A model generated the notes under the pieces. The model was not told where the DNA came from and did no database searches. It was given only the letters and a program-made list of their open reading frames with translations. From Molanna angustata (lineage: Eukaryota; Arthropoda; Insecta; Trichoptera; Molannidae), in NCBI GenBank assembly GCA_963576475.1, contig OY754978.1, forward strand, positions 8,616,299 through 8,680,298: a stretch of DNA of 64,000 nucleotides, in the 5' to 3' direction. Each line of letters begins with the position of its first letter. Position 1 is the first letter of the stretch. A program made the position numbers and the translations under genes. This document shows, one piece after another, positions 55,150 to 64,000 of the stretch.

Positions 55150-55765
55150 TTTTGGACCCTATACGTGGTGCTTTTATCGACGTATAAAACAATATTTCAC
55201 AATATACTCGAGTTGATAATTTCTACAATATTAGACATAGATTTTTACACATCCCCAGAACTCATACCACGTTCGTTCAATTTTATTTTAAACATATTTA
55301 CAAAAGAATTAAATAGTTCTGAGATATATAATATAAAATCGCTAAGTGCTATGAAAAATAAACTATCTTCTTGGATTCTCAACAAAGGTAAAATGAACAT
55401 TGAAAATATATTTTTTAAAATTATGAAATGATTTAAAACCGTGATTTTATAGCTATATGTTATAATTTATATGTTTGATTTTTATGATTTGTTAAAATTG
55501 TGTGTTATACTAAATGTGATACATAAGTATGGACTGCGTCAGTTAAAATGAATAGAAAGCTAATCCGACACAAGCACTGCTTAGTGAAATAGTTCATATC
55601 CACTGGATGTTGGTACTGATAGATTGAATTCTTTTTGTCAGTGCCAACATATACTAAATTGTCTATTTTTCATATTTTTGTTGTACTATGTTTCACCATT
55701 GTATTGTTGTAATTTTTTTATATGGTTATTGTGGATTTTAAATAAATAAATTAATAAACAAATAA
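55150..55765 (+). repeat. Probable LINE 3' end
   Basis: A frame with KSLSAMKNKLSSWILNKG (about 55330-55400) resembles the final FK-kLk--Ll block of jockey-type RT proteins. A 3' UTR with a stem-like GTTGGTACTGAT...GTCAGTGCCAAC pair (55609-55650) and an AATAAATAAATTAATAAACA tail follows. Confidence 0.5.
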
Positions 55766-56336
55766 AAAGTATATATTTTTGGATTACTCGTCAGGTTTGT
55801 GTTATCATAAGAAGAAAAAAATAACGCGAAATTAGCAATTATTCTGTTGAAACTAAAGTCAATACAATTATAATAGTCTTGATAGGATGTATCAGCCCCT
55901 TATATTGACCTTTATCTCGTTTGACCTTTGCTCTTTTCTATCCCTTTTACCCGGATATTTTCTCAGAAACTAACAACTATTTATAATTGTTCACTTCATC
56001 TTCTTAGTCTATACGACTTTGGAAACTTTGTACTCAACCAGCTGACCCAACATTTGTACGTACTATCGAGTTAAAACTAAAAGCGTTTTGAGATCGAGTT
56101 ACTTCTTTAAAAGGAAATTGAGAGTGTACAACTCCAATTTAAAATATGCGACAAATGCTTTTACTAATCAAATTAAATCAATTGCTTTTAGTAGTTATTT
56201 TTTGTAACTGAAAGAGGGTAATATAGAGTTGTATGAGATGCATGATACTATGTAAGAGTTGTATGATACTATGCATTAATGTTAAGCTCGCCACTTGCGC
56301 AGGGTGCAAGAAAGTATTTATTATTATTATTATTAA

Positions 56337-56440
56337 TGTTAATGAGGTGATGGATTCATGTCAAGATAGAAAAATGTAGGATTCTATTGCGTATATTTAC
56401 TCCATAAGGGTCATGACGTGATGGTATGATTGGTATGTCA
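56337..56440 (+). repeat. RTE type 2 3' end fragment
   Basis: GAGGTGATGGATTCATGTCA, AGATAGAAAAATGTAGG and TCATGACGTGATGGTATGAT match the extreme end of RTE type 2 (10320-10400, minus). About 100 bases remain. Confidence 0.65.
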
Positions 56441-56492
56441 TTGTTTTTCAAATAATATTTTTATTCTAGAAACATCAACTCTATATTTTCAT

Positions 56493-57030
56493 TCCTCACT
56501 ACCCCTAGGGGGAGTTATGAACTAATTTTTAAGGTTATATTTTTATCGCAGATTATGAACTAGTATCATGCTGAGTTTGTATTCTGAAAGTTTCATCTCA
56601 ATATAACTGTGTGTGTGTGCTGTGTACTATGTGATATTTGCTATGTACTCTATACGGCGCAGCGGCGTATTTATTCTACTTAATTGATTAACGTACTCAT
56701 GCGATTCTTTTCTTAGACCCTATTAGACTTTGAAGGATATCTGATCAGTGCTTCTCAATTTTTTTAACTGTCAAATATTTCAAAGTGACCCCAAGCTCAG
56801 GAAACTTAAAATTTGGAATTTTCATTTTCGAATAACTAAAAAGGTATATCACTTTCGTCAAATGGCTTTGAAGAAATATCAAGTTTCCATAGTAAAATAT
56901 TTAAATCAAAGATAATTTAGCAAATTCATTTTATGAATATGCTGAAAATTTTCCATACAATATTTGGATACTTTGTGGTGAGACTTGGTAGTGAGGAGAA
57001 AAGCGTCGGCCATAACCCACTAATTTTATT
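56493..57030 (+). repeat. Dispersed repeat family D, copy 3
   Basis: It starts TTCCTCACTACCCC and ends GGTAGTGAGGAGAAAAGCG, an inverted pair, and follows family D order throughout (CTAGTATCATGCTGAG, TTTCAAAGTGACCCCAAGCT, ATATGCTGAAAATTTTCC). Confidence 0.8.
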
Positions 57031-57617
57031 CTAATTGCAACTCGCTTTTCGTATTATGATGCAGAAGTTTTATGAACATCCTTTGTAGAATGCTTTGTGA
57101 AAAACAATATTAAAATGTACACACGGAACTCACACGAAACATTTACTCAGAGTTTTCTAGATTTTTTTATTCTGTGTATTTAACAAAAGAACATACATAT
57201 GTAAGTATCATGTAATACAATTTTTTGCTGAGGAAGGGATCGCGGTTTGCTTTTGCTGCCAATAATGAGAATACATTATTAGACGAAAACAAAAAGACAA
57301 TTTAAACACAATGGCGACAATTCTAGGTAGCGACAAGGGCTGGTTAGAAAATTAAATCTATGATTCAGCAAACGAGAGAGGCGGTATGGTATAATCTTAA
57401 GCTAGAGGTAATGTATGAATAAATGTAGTATAGAGGTGTGTGATGATATTGGAAGGTGTTTATTTGGTTAAAAATATATATTATATCAGAAAGGTTGCGA
57501 TTTTAAGTACGTGTTCAAATTATCTCCGAATAACATACACCAATATATAAGATATTGCAATTTATTATTAATCAGTTAATTTAGTTTAAATAGAAATAAT
57601 AATTGAGTGATGAAGGG

Positions 57618-58016
57618 TGTTGGGTCATTTTGATAATACCTACCTACTATTGTGGATGTAGGTGGTTTTTTTTGTTACATATTTAATTTCGATTTCAAAC
57701 ATCAGTGGGAGCAACATCAGTTGCCATTTTTTTTCGCATTGTTACATCAGTAACCATTTATAATTTGTTTAAAAAAGTTCTCATTCATTTTGAACCATAT
57801 TTGTATCATTAGAAATCTGTGATAGTGAATTTGGGTGTAAGTTCGCAAAAAGAAGCCTATCCTAATTTCTCTTCCAACTCCAATTCCCGAATTCCTTTCT
57901 CCAAGGCTTCGGTGGATTGGGATCTGCAAGAAGGGTAAGTGCTACCAAACTGTAGTTCTGATTTGTCCGTAGTGTTGATTCATTTATTTGCAATACAGTC
58001 CACCATTTAACATACA
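57618..58016 (+). repeat. 5' LTR of the Bel/Pao element
   Basis: It begins TGTTGGGTCATTTTG. The end is not exact: TTAACA (ending 58012) and TACA (ending 58016) are both possible, just before the primer site at 58024. A TATA-like CATTTATAATTTG lies near 57754 with TTCTCATTCATT about 25 bases on, a plausible core promoter. Confidence 0.85.
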
Positions 58017-58023
58017 TATTTGT

Positions 58024-58041
58024 TGGTCCTTCGAGCCGGAT
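58024..58041 (+). promoter_or_regulatory. Primer binding site, tRNA-Tyr
   Basis: The 18 bases TGGTCCTTCGAGCCGGAT are the exact complement of the 3' end of insect tRNA-Tyr including CCA (acceptor TCGAAGGA). Minus-strand cDNA synthesis would start here. The match is made from memory of the tRNA. Confidence 0.85.
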
Positions 58042-58366
58042 AATTTTGTCGTTTTGTTTTAAATTCAAACGGACAGAGCAGAATTGCAGTGGTTTATTTA
58101 TTGTACATGCACATGGTCACAGATTTCGTCAGATTTTGTATTAATATTCTTTGTTGTAATTAATATTTGCCATTAATATTTGCATTGTGTCAAATTTTTG
58201 TAACAATAAATTTGCAAAAAGTTGTAGTTTTACTGTGGTAAGATCATTTACACTTCTTGTCTTTGATTGGTCAGCCATCTTAGTCGCCATCTTGTTTTGT
58301 CATTTTGTTTACATTTGATTTTTTGACAGTTGTTCGTTTACAGATTGATCTTGACACTTAGCTACA

Positions 58367-61300
58367 ATGTCAGCATTTATCATTTATAAACTCGCAAAGC
58401 GAGAGTTAGTCGCCTTGCTTAACTTGTCAAAGTGTGCCATAATTGGGTCAGCTAAAGATGTCAAGAGTTTTGAAATAGGATTTAAAGAATTGGAGGAAAT
58501 TAAAGCCAAATTTGTTCAAGCTCATATTGACATTGAATCTGAATCTAAAGATTTTGATGAGAAAAATCATTATGTGGAATATGATAGTTTCATGTCAATG
58601 TACAAGGAAATCAAATATGTATACTATGACATATTTTCTGAAAGTAAAATTGCTAACCAACAAAAAGGAGGTAACAGTTTAAAATTACCAATACTTGAAA
58701 TACCTAAATTTTCTGGGAAAGCAACAGAGTGGATAAACTTCAATAATCTCTTCAAATCCATGATTGATGAAAACTGTTCACTTGGAAATGTACAGAAGAT
58801 GCAATATTTAGTGAGTTTATTAGACATTGAACCGTTACGTCTCGTCAAGCATTTGCCATTATCTCCGGAAAACTATAGTGTAACGTATCGTATTTTGATA
58901 GAAAGATATGAAAACAAACGTCTCATAGCTGACGCACATATTGATCATATATTGAATTTCTCGTTCAATAAAAACAAAGAAAACCTTCGAGCATTTGTTG
59001 ACATACTTAAAGAGAATACGTTTGGATTGGATTCACTGGGATTTCCTGTAAAAGAATGGTCATTTTTATTATTGAATATTGTACTTAGAAAATTATCAAT
59101 TGATATTAGAACAAAATTTGAGTTGACCGTTGAACACAACACGGTCCCCACCTTTAACGAATTGCTAAAATTTTTAGAAAATCATTGTGGTATATTGGAG
59201 GTTTTACCAACCTCTAACAGTTCATTGACGAAACACAGAAATCAGGCAACCAAAGTATTCGTTACTGGTATATCCTCAGAAGAAAATCATCATTGTATTT
59301 GTTGTAGTTCAAAGACTAACCATCCTATCTATCATTGTTCCAAATTTCTGTCATTGGCTCCAAAGGAAAGGTTTGAACTAATCAAACAATACAGATTATG
59401 TATCAATTGTCTACAGAGAGGACATAGATTGAATTTATGTAAATCAAAGTCATCTTGCAAGCAGTGCAATGGAAAACACAACAGTTTATTGCATTTTATT
59501 CCCAAAATTACTCAACCATCGGATCCGAGCTCACCTGCGACTAATCAACCTGAACCTTTTGTGACTGCCAGTTGCCTTCGACAGAGGGCCAGAATGGTAG
59601 AGTTACTGTCAACTGCAACAATCATCGTACAAGGACAGGCAGGTAAAGCACATTGCTTGCGTGCTTTACTAGATACAGCCAGTCAATCAAATTTCATTTC
59701 ACTTAAAGCTTGTAAATTATTAGGTTTAAATACCTACAGTAAAAATGTTTCCATACAAGGAATTGGAATGTCTAACAACACAATTCATACAGGAGCATCC
59801 TTTACATTCTATTCAAAGTTTAATAATAGAATGACATATCAGATAGATGCTTTAGTGTTAGATAAAATTACACATTGTTTACCCAGTTGTGAAGTACAAA
59901 CATCATTTTTAGAATACCTAAATCACTCTCAATTGGCGGATGAAAAGTTTGGTATCCCAGGAGAAATAGATGTCTTATTGGGAGCCTCAGTATTTGCCAA
60001 ATTATTAAGACCTGGACTTGTTGAGGGTCCAACTGATTTGCCAATAGGTATTAACACTGTTTTGGGGATCGTAATTATGGGAAGCATCCCTGTTATACCA
60101 AAAAGTGAATCCATAAAATCTAATGATGTAACACTTTGCGTATCATCCTTAGAACATCATCTTCATCAATTCTGGGAAATCGAAGACATACCAAATCAAC
60201 ATTATCAATCGGAAGATGACAAGACATGTGAAGAAGTATTTAAATCACAAACATATTGCAATCCATTGGGACGTTTTGTAGTTCCATTACTATTGAAAAA
60301 TGATTCTAATACATTAGGATCTTCAGAACAAAATGCTTTATTGCGTTTTCATCGATTAGAAAGAACTCTCAAATTCAAGCCAGAATTGCAGAGAGATTAC
60401 ATTGCATTCATGAGAGAGTATGAAACTTTTGGTCATATGAGAGAGCTGTCAATGTCAGAACACTCACTCACAAAATATTTGATACCACATCACTGTATTA
60501 TCAAACCTCTTAGCTCCACTACAAAACTTCGCGTTGTTTTTGATGCCAGTTCACACACAACGTCAAATAAGTCATTGAATGATGTTGTTTTCGTTGGACC
60601 AAAATTACAATCGGATATTATTCACTTGATTTGTAGTTTCAGAATGTTCAAAATAGCTTTTACATCTGATATTTGTAAGATGTATAGACAAATCCTAATT
60701 CGAGAAGAAGATCGTCCTTACCAAAGGATATTGTGGCGTGAGTCTCCAGACGAACCCCTTAAGCAATACGAATTAAACACTGTTACATATGGTGTTGCTT
60801 CTTCACCCTTCTTAGCAATACGGACACTGAACGAGTTAGCGGTCAGAGAAAAACATAATTTTCCAAGAGCGTCAAAAATAATATTGCAAAATGTATATCT
60901 AGATGATATTCTGAGTGGTGGGCAAACTGTGGATGATGCATTGTCCATAAGGAACGAACTCATTTCATTACTCAAATTGGGATGTTTTGAAGTGCGTAAA
61001 TGGGCAAGTAATTCACAAGATTTTCTCAGTGATCTTCCTGAGGATCATCGGGAGGTTCCATTGAGTTTGAATTTGGGTTTTGACGGCGGAATCAAAATTC
61101 TTGGGATATATTGGAATCCTAATAGTGATTCATTCACCTACCAAATAACATCACCAGAGATGATTGCCACCAAAAGAAATATTTTATCCTGTGTAGCACG
61201 TATATTTGATCCACTAGGGTGGATCTCGCCTGTTATCTTTGTGGCAAAATGTTTACTCCAAGAATTATGGAAGCTTGGATTGGAATGGGATGACCCTACG

Positions 61301-63460
61301 CCTGATAACATCCAAACCAGGTGGGAAAATCTTATGTCAAATCTTCATAATTTAGCATTTTTAGATATACCTCGTCATCTTGGAAACATACAGAACTGTT
61401 ATTTGGTTGGATTCTCAGACGCTTCAAATTTAGGTTATGCTGCCGTAGTATATTGTTGTTCAAATATTGATACTTCAAATCCAGAAGTGCGATTATTACT
61501 GGCTAAAACTAAAGTCGCACCTCTCAAAACGTTGTCGATACCTCGTCTTGAACTTTGCGCTTCGCACTTGTTATCAAAATTATTGTCATATACATATAAT
61601 CATTATAAAGATGAAATACCTATTGATAGGACATTCGCATTCACTGATTCATCTATTGTTTTAGCATGGATTAAAACACCATCATACTTGTTAAAAACTT
61701 TTGTCGCGAATCGAGTTTCACAAATCAGCGATAAAGTTCCAATTGATAGTTGGTATCATGTGAGATCATCAGATAATCCTGCAGATCTTGGGTCCAGGGG
61801 ATTGTCACCCACATGCATTGTAGATTCGTTATTATGGTGGAATGGACCATCGTGGCTCTCAACCCCACTTGAGTATTGGCCAATTGCTAGTAACGTCAAT
61901 ATAAGCATGGAAGATCTTCCAGAAAGGAAATCACCAGATATTCCTACTGTTTTAGTCATTCAACAGAATATGGAAGACTTCAATATATTTTATAGATATT
62001 CATCGTTTACCAAATTGGTGAATGTTACAGCATGGTGTTGTCGTTTCAGTCGGAATTGTCGATTATCATCTTGCAAGCGAAATGTTAATAAACATTTGAA
62101 TCTCTGTGAAATTACAGCAGCACGTTCCATATTAATCAAATACATTCAGTCTATTTGTTTTCGTGATGAAATAATTGCATTGAATCGCAGTGATAAATTA
62201 AAATCTTCAATACGGAACCTTGCACCGTTTTTGGATGATGTTGGTGTCATACGTGTAGGAGGTCGATTGCGACACTCCAATCTTACGGAAAATGCTAAAC
62301 ACCCAATCTTGTTGCCAAAGAATCATGTATTTACCAATTTACTGATAGATCATTATCATAAAATATATTTACACATTGGATCTAGAACACTGCAATCAGT
62401 ACTCAGTCAACAATTTTGGATTGTATCTGCACGTAATACCATTCGAAAGAGATTGCGTAAACGTTTGACTTGCTTTAAAGCAAATCCACGTAAAATTCAA
62501 CCTTTTATGGGTGATATTCCATCATCTCGATTTCGTGAAGGTCGTGCATTTTTGAATGTCGGTATTGATTATGGAGGATATTTTCTTAGTAAAGAAAGCC
62601 GACGACGTGGTGCGAAGCAGCTGAAAACATATTTATGTTTGTTTGTCTGTTTGTCGACTAAAGCTGTTCACCTTGAATTGGTTTCGGATTTAACAACGGA
62701 AGCCTTTCTAGCTGCTTTGGACCGTTTTGTTGCTAGAAGAGGAATTTGTGAAAATTTGTTTAGTGATTGTGGTACTAATTTTATCGGTGCCAATAAACAT
62801 TTGGATGAACTTTGCAAATATTTACATACCAGAGAGTGCCATGATAATCTCACTCAGTTCATGTCAATTCGTAACATAAATTGGCATTTCAGTCCGCCTT
62901 CTGCCCCACATTTCAATGGGTTGATGGAGGCTGGAATAAAATCGGCAAAATCCGTATTAAGAAAGGTTGTTGGAGAGCAAGTTCTCACTTTTGAAGAATT
63001 ATCAACAGTATTTTGTCGCATTGAAGCAATTTTGAACTCTAGACCTCTCTCGCCTCTTTCTACAGATCCAGCAGAGATTGATGTCTTGACTCCTGGACAC
63101 TTCTTGATCGGCGCACCTCTTGTTGCAGTACCAGAACTAAATGCCAAGGATGTCCCAATGAATCGTTTATCTCGTTGGCAATTATTGCAACAAATGGCAC
63201 AACATTTCTGGACCCGATGGAGGCGTGAATATTTACATACATTACAAAATCGAGCAAAGTGGACAGATCAGTCACCCAACTTACAAGTTGGAGATCTAGT
63301 ACTGATTGATGAAGCAAATACAAGGCCAATGCAGTGGCCAATGGGACGAATTATCAAATGTTTTCCCGGCCTAGACTCGGTGGTGAGGGTGGTGGACGTA
63401 CAAACGTCCAAAAAGATTGTACGGCGACCAGTCGTCAAACTTTTTAAGCTGCCCAATTAG
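58367..63460 (+). CDS. gag-pol: Bel/Pao Gag-Pol polyprotein
   Basis: One open frame of 1697 residues from ATG at 58367 (context CTACAATGTC, first ATG after the primer-site leader) to TAG. Gag: a DUF1759-like region (about 105-260), then three zinc-binding motifs: C310-C313-H319-C324, the CCHC knuckle C345-C348-H353-C358, and C364-C367-H371-H376. Protease: LLDTASQSNF with D436. Reverse transcriptase: D768 in FTSDICKMYRQI and YLDD at 844-847. RNase H: D1018, E1062, D1094 and D1140. Integrase: H1331 and H1336, then R1366-L-T-C1369 where the family has C-x2-C; catalytic D1401, D1467 and E1521. A DUF5641-like C-terminus follows (about 1590-1690, WQLLQQMAQHFWTRWRREYL, NLQVGDLVLI). No frameshift or stop. 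The missing zinc-ligand Cys at 1366 is the only visible defect. Gag and Pol fused in one frame is usual for Bel/Pao. Confidence 0.97.
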   Translation: MSAFIIYKLAKRELVALLNLSKCAIIGSAKDVKSFEIGFKELEEIKAKFVQAHIDIESESKDFDEKNHYVEYDSFMSMYKEIKYVYYDIFSESKIANQQKGGNSLKLPILEIPKFSGKATEWINFNNLFKSMIDENCSLGNVQKMQYLVSLLDIEPLRLVKHLPLSPENYSVTYRILIERYENKRLIADAHIDHILNFSFNKNKENLRAFVDILKENTFGLDSLGFPVKEWSFLLLNIVLRKLSIDIRTKFELTVEHNTVPTFNELLKFLENHCGILEVLPTSNSSLTKHRNQATKVFVTGISSEENHHCICCSSKTNHPIYHCSKFLSLAPKERFELIKQYRLCINCLQRGHRLNLCKSKSSCKQCNGKHNSLLHFIPKITQPSDPSSPATNQPEPFVTASCLRQRARMVELLSTATIIVQGQAGKAHCLRALLDTASQSNFISLKACKLLGLNTYSKNVSIQGIGMSNNTIHTGASFTFYSKFNNRMTYQIDALVLDKITHCLPSCEVQTSFLEYLNHSQLADEKFGIPGEIDVLLGASVFAKLLRPGLVEGPTDLPIGINTVLGIVIMGSIPVIPKSESIKSNDVTLCVSSLEHHLHQFWEIEDIPNQHYQSEDDKTCEEVFKSQTYCNPLGRFVVPLLLKNDSNTLGSSEQNALLRFHRLERTLKFKPELQRDYIAFMREYETFGHMRELSMSEHSLTKYLIPHHCIIKPLSSTTKLRVVFDASSHTTSNKSLNDVVFVGPKLQSDIIHLICSFRMFKIAFTSDICKMYRQILIREEDRPYQRILWRESPDEPLKQYELNTVTYGVASSPFLAIRTLNELAVREKHNFPRASKIILQNVYLDDILSGGQTVDDALSIRNELISLLKLGCFEVRKWASNSQDFLSDLPEDHREVPLSLNLGFDGGIKILGIYWNPNSDSFTYQITSPEMIATKRNILSCVARIFDPLGWISPVIFVAKCLLQELWKLGLEWDDPTPDNIQTRWENLMSNLHNLAFLDIPRHLGNIQNCYLVGFSDASNLGYAAVVYCCSNIDTSNPEVRLLLAKTKVAPLKTLSIPRLELCASHLLSKLLSYTYNHYKDEIPIDRTFAFTDSSIVLAWIKTPSYLLKTFVANRVSQISDKVPIDSWYHVRSSDNPADLGSRGLSPTCIVDSLLWWNGPSWLSTPLEYWPIASNVNISMEDLPERKSPDIPTVLVIQQNMEDFNIFYRYSSFTKLVNVTAWCCRFSRNCRLSSCKRNVNKHLNLCEITAARSILIKYIQSICFRDEIIALNRSDKLKSSIRNLAPFLDDVGVIRVGGRLRHSNLTENAKHPILLPKNHVFTNLLIDHYHKIYLHIGSRTLQSVLSQQFWIVSARNTIRKRLRKRLTCFKANPRKIQPFMGDIPSSRFREGRAFLNVGIDYGGYFLSKESRRRGAKQLKTYLCLFVCLSTKAVHLELVSDLTTEAFLAALDRFVARRGICENLFSDCGTNFIGANKHLDELCKYLHTRECHDNLTQFMSIRNINWHFSPPSAPHFNGLMEAGIKSAKSVLRKVVGEQVLTFEELSTVFCRIEAILNSRPLSPLSTDPAEIDVLTPGHFLIGAPLVAVPELNAKDVPMNRLSRWQLLQQMAQHFWTRWRREYLHTLQNRAKWTDQSPNLQVGDLVLIDEANTRPMQWPMGRIIKCFPGLDSVVRVVDVQTSKKIVRRPVVKLFKLPN

Positions 63461-63602
63461 TAGGCAATGATGACATAGTTAGTAAGTTAGTTGTAATTTG
63501 TTAATTATTCATGATAATTTTTGTGTTTAGTTTTACCAACATTTTTTTGTTTTTTTTTTGTTCTTTTGTGACTTCAGGCCCAGGTTCTGAAATTAATATT
63601 TC

Positions 63603-63615
63603 AGGAGCCGGGGTA
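63603..63615 (+). promoter_or_regulatory. Polypurine tract
   Basis: AGGAGCCGGGGTA lies directly before the 3' LTR start (TGTTGGG at 63616). It is the expected site for plus-strand priming; the two C residues interrupt it, as in other Bel/Pao elements. Confidence 0.75.
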
Positions 63616-64000
63616 TGTTGGGTCATTTTGATAATACCTACCTACTATTGTGGATGTAGGTGGTTTTTTTTGTTACATATTTAATTTCGATTTCAAACAT
63701 CAGTGGGAGCAACATCAGTTGCCATTTTTTTTCGCATTGTTACATCAGTAACCATTTATAATTTGTTTAAAAAAGTTCTCATTCATTTTGAACCATATTT
63801 GTATCATTAGAAATCTGTGATAGTGAATTTGGGTGTAAGTTCGCAAAAAGAAGCCTATCCTAATTTCTCTTCCAACTCCAATTCCCGAATTCCTTTCTCC
63901 AAGGCTTCGGTGGATTGGGATCTGCAAGAAGGGTAAGTGCTACCAAACTGTAGTTCTGATTTGTCCGTAGTGTTGATTCATTTATTTGCAATACAGTCCA
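63616..64000 (+). repeat. 3' LTR of the Bel/Pao element (partial)
   Basis: It starts TGTTGGGTCATTTTG and is base-for-base the same as 57618-58002. About 10-15 bases of the LTR and the target duplication lie beyond the window. Confidence 0.95.

Larger units (their letters stand above)
57618..64000 (+). mobile_element. Bel/Pao LTR retrotransposon, nearly complete
   Basis: Order seen: 5' LTR, tRNA-Tyr primer binding site, one gag-pol frame, purine-rich tract, 3' LTR cut by the window end. The two LTRs are identical over 385 comparable bases (offset 5998), so insertion is recent. Estimated full length is about 6.4 kb. There is no envelope-like frame after pol. The expected 5-bp target duplication cannot be checked because the right junction is outside the window; the left flank ends AAGGG. 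Confidence 0.95.

Noticed and set aside
1..64000. A novel multi-gene biological system such as a defence or biosynthetic cluster
   Set aside because: No set of adjacent host or accessory genes is visible. All coding regions with recognisable motifs belong to retroelements.

Overview
The window looks like AT-rich insect nuclear DNA, mostly made of transposable-element remnants. No host gene could be recognised with confidence. The evidence for an insect is the mix of parts: RTE-like and jockey/CR1/R1-like non-LTR retrotransposon 3' ends, a Bel/Pao LTR retrotransposon primed by tRNA-Tyr, tRNA-derived SINEs, Penelope-like remnants and short palindromic DNA elements. Lepidoptera is plausible, but the order cannot be fixed from this sequence alone.

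Layout. 1-13 kb: scattered 5'-truncated LINE copies, two of them RTE-like with clear target-site duplications, SINE pieces and two fold-back elements. 13-16 kb: a LINE 3' end (family E) interrupted by a Penelope-like remnant; a 90-bp 3'-UTR segment carrying a stem-loop is repeated 23 times. 16-19.4 kb: a 40/52-bp satellite that grows out of an RTE-like coding fragment and is split by a 1334-bp probable solo LTR. 20-29 kb: RTE-like and LINE fragments, an LTR-like segment, a 5'-truncated LINE with an intact RT core (family F, 22.8-24.4 kb), SINEs, and a LINE nested in a LINE. 30.8-33 kb: CTT-rich minisatellites. 34-36.4 kb: a mosaic of four dispersed repeat families. 36.9-38.7 kb: 37 copies of a 50-bp unit. 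40-57 kb: more RTE-like copies (two with 9-13 bp duplications), SINEs, a 0.4-kb palindromic Penelope-like element, and MITEs.

57.6-64.0 kb: a nearly complete Bel/Pao retrotransposon with one uninterrupted 1697-residue gag-pol frame. Its two LTRs are identical over the 385 bases that can be compared. The 3' LTR runs off the window. It is the only long intact coding region.

The genes do not form a pathway. Their relations are those of insertion: elements landing in elements, non-autonomous SINEs that probably depend on LINE machinery, and tandem arrays started from element sequence. Family letters (LINE B, E, F, G; repeats A, C, D; SINE1, SINE2; RTE types 1 and 2) are working labels for copies that can be matched to each other inside this window. 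Unlisted stretches over 300 bases (about 95-828, 940-1826, 5960-6890, 8990-10020, 11640-13120, 19500-20190, 24460-25560, 29460-30800, 32540-33230, 38750-39550, 41150-42110, 47510-48400, 48540-49240, 52570-53030, 57030-57617) are AT-rich and show no gene or RNA I can support.
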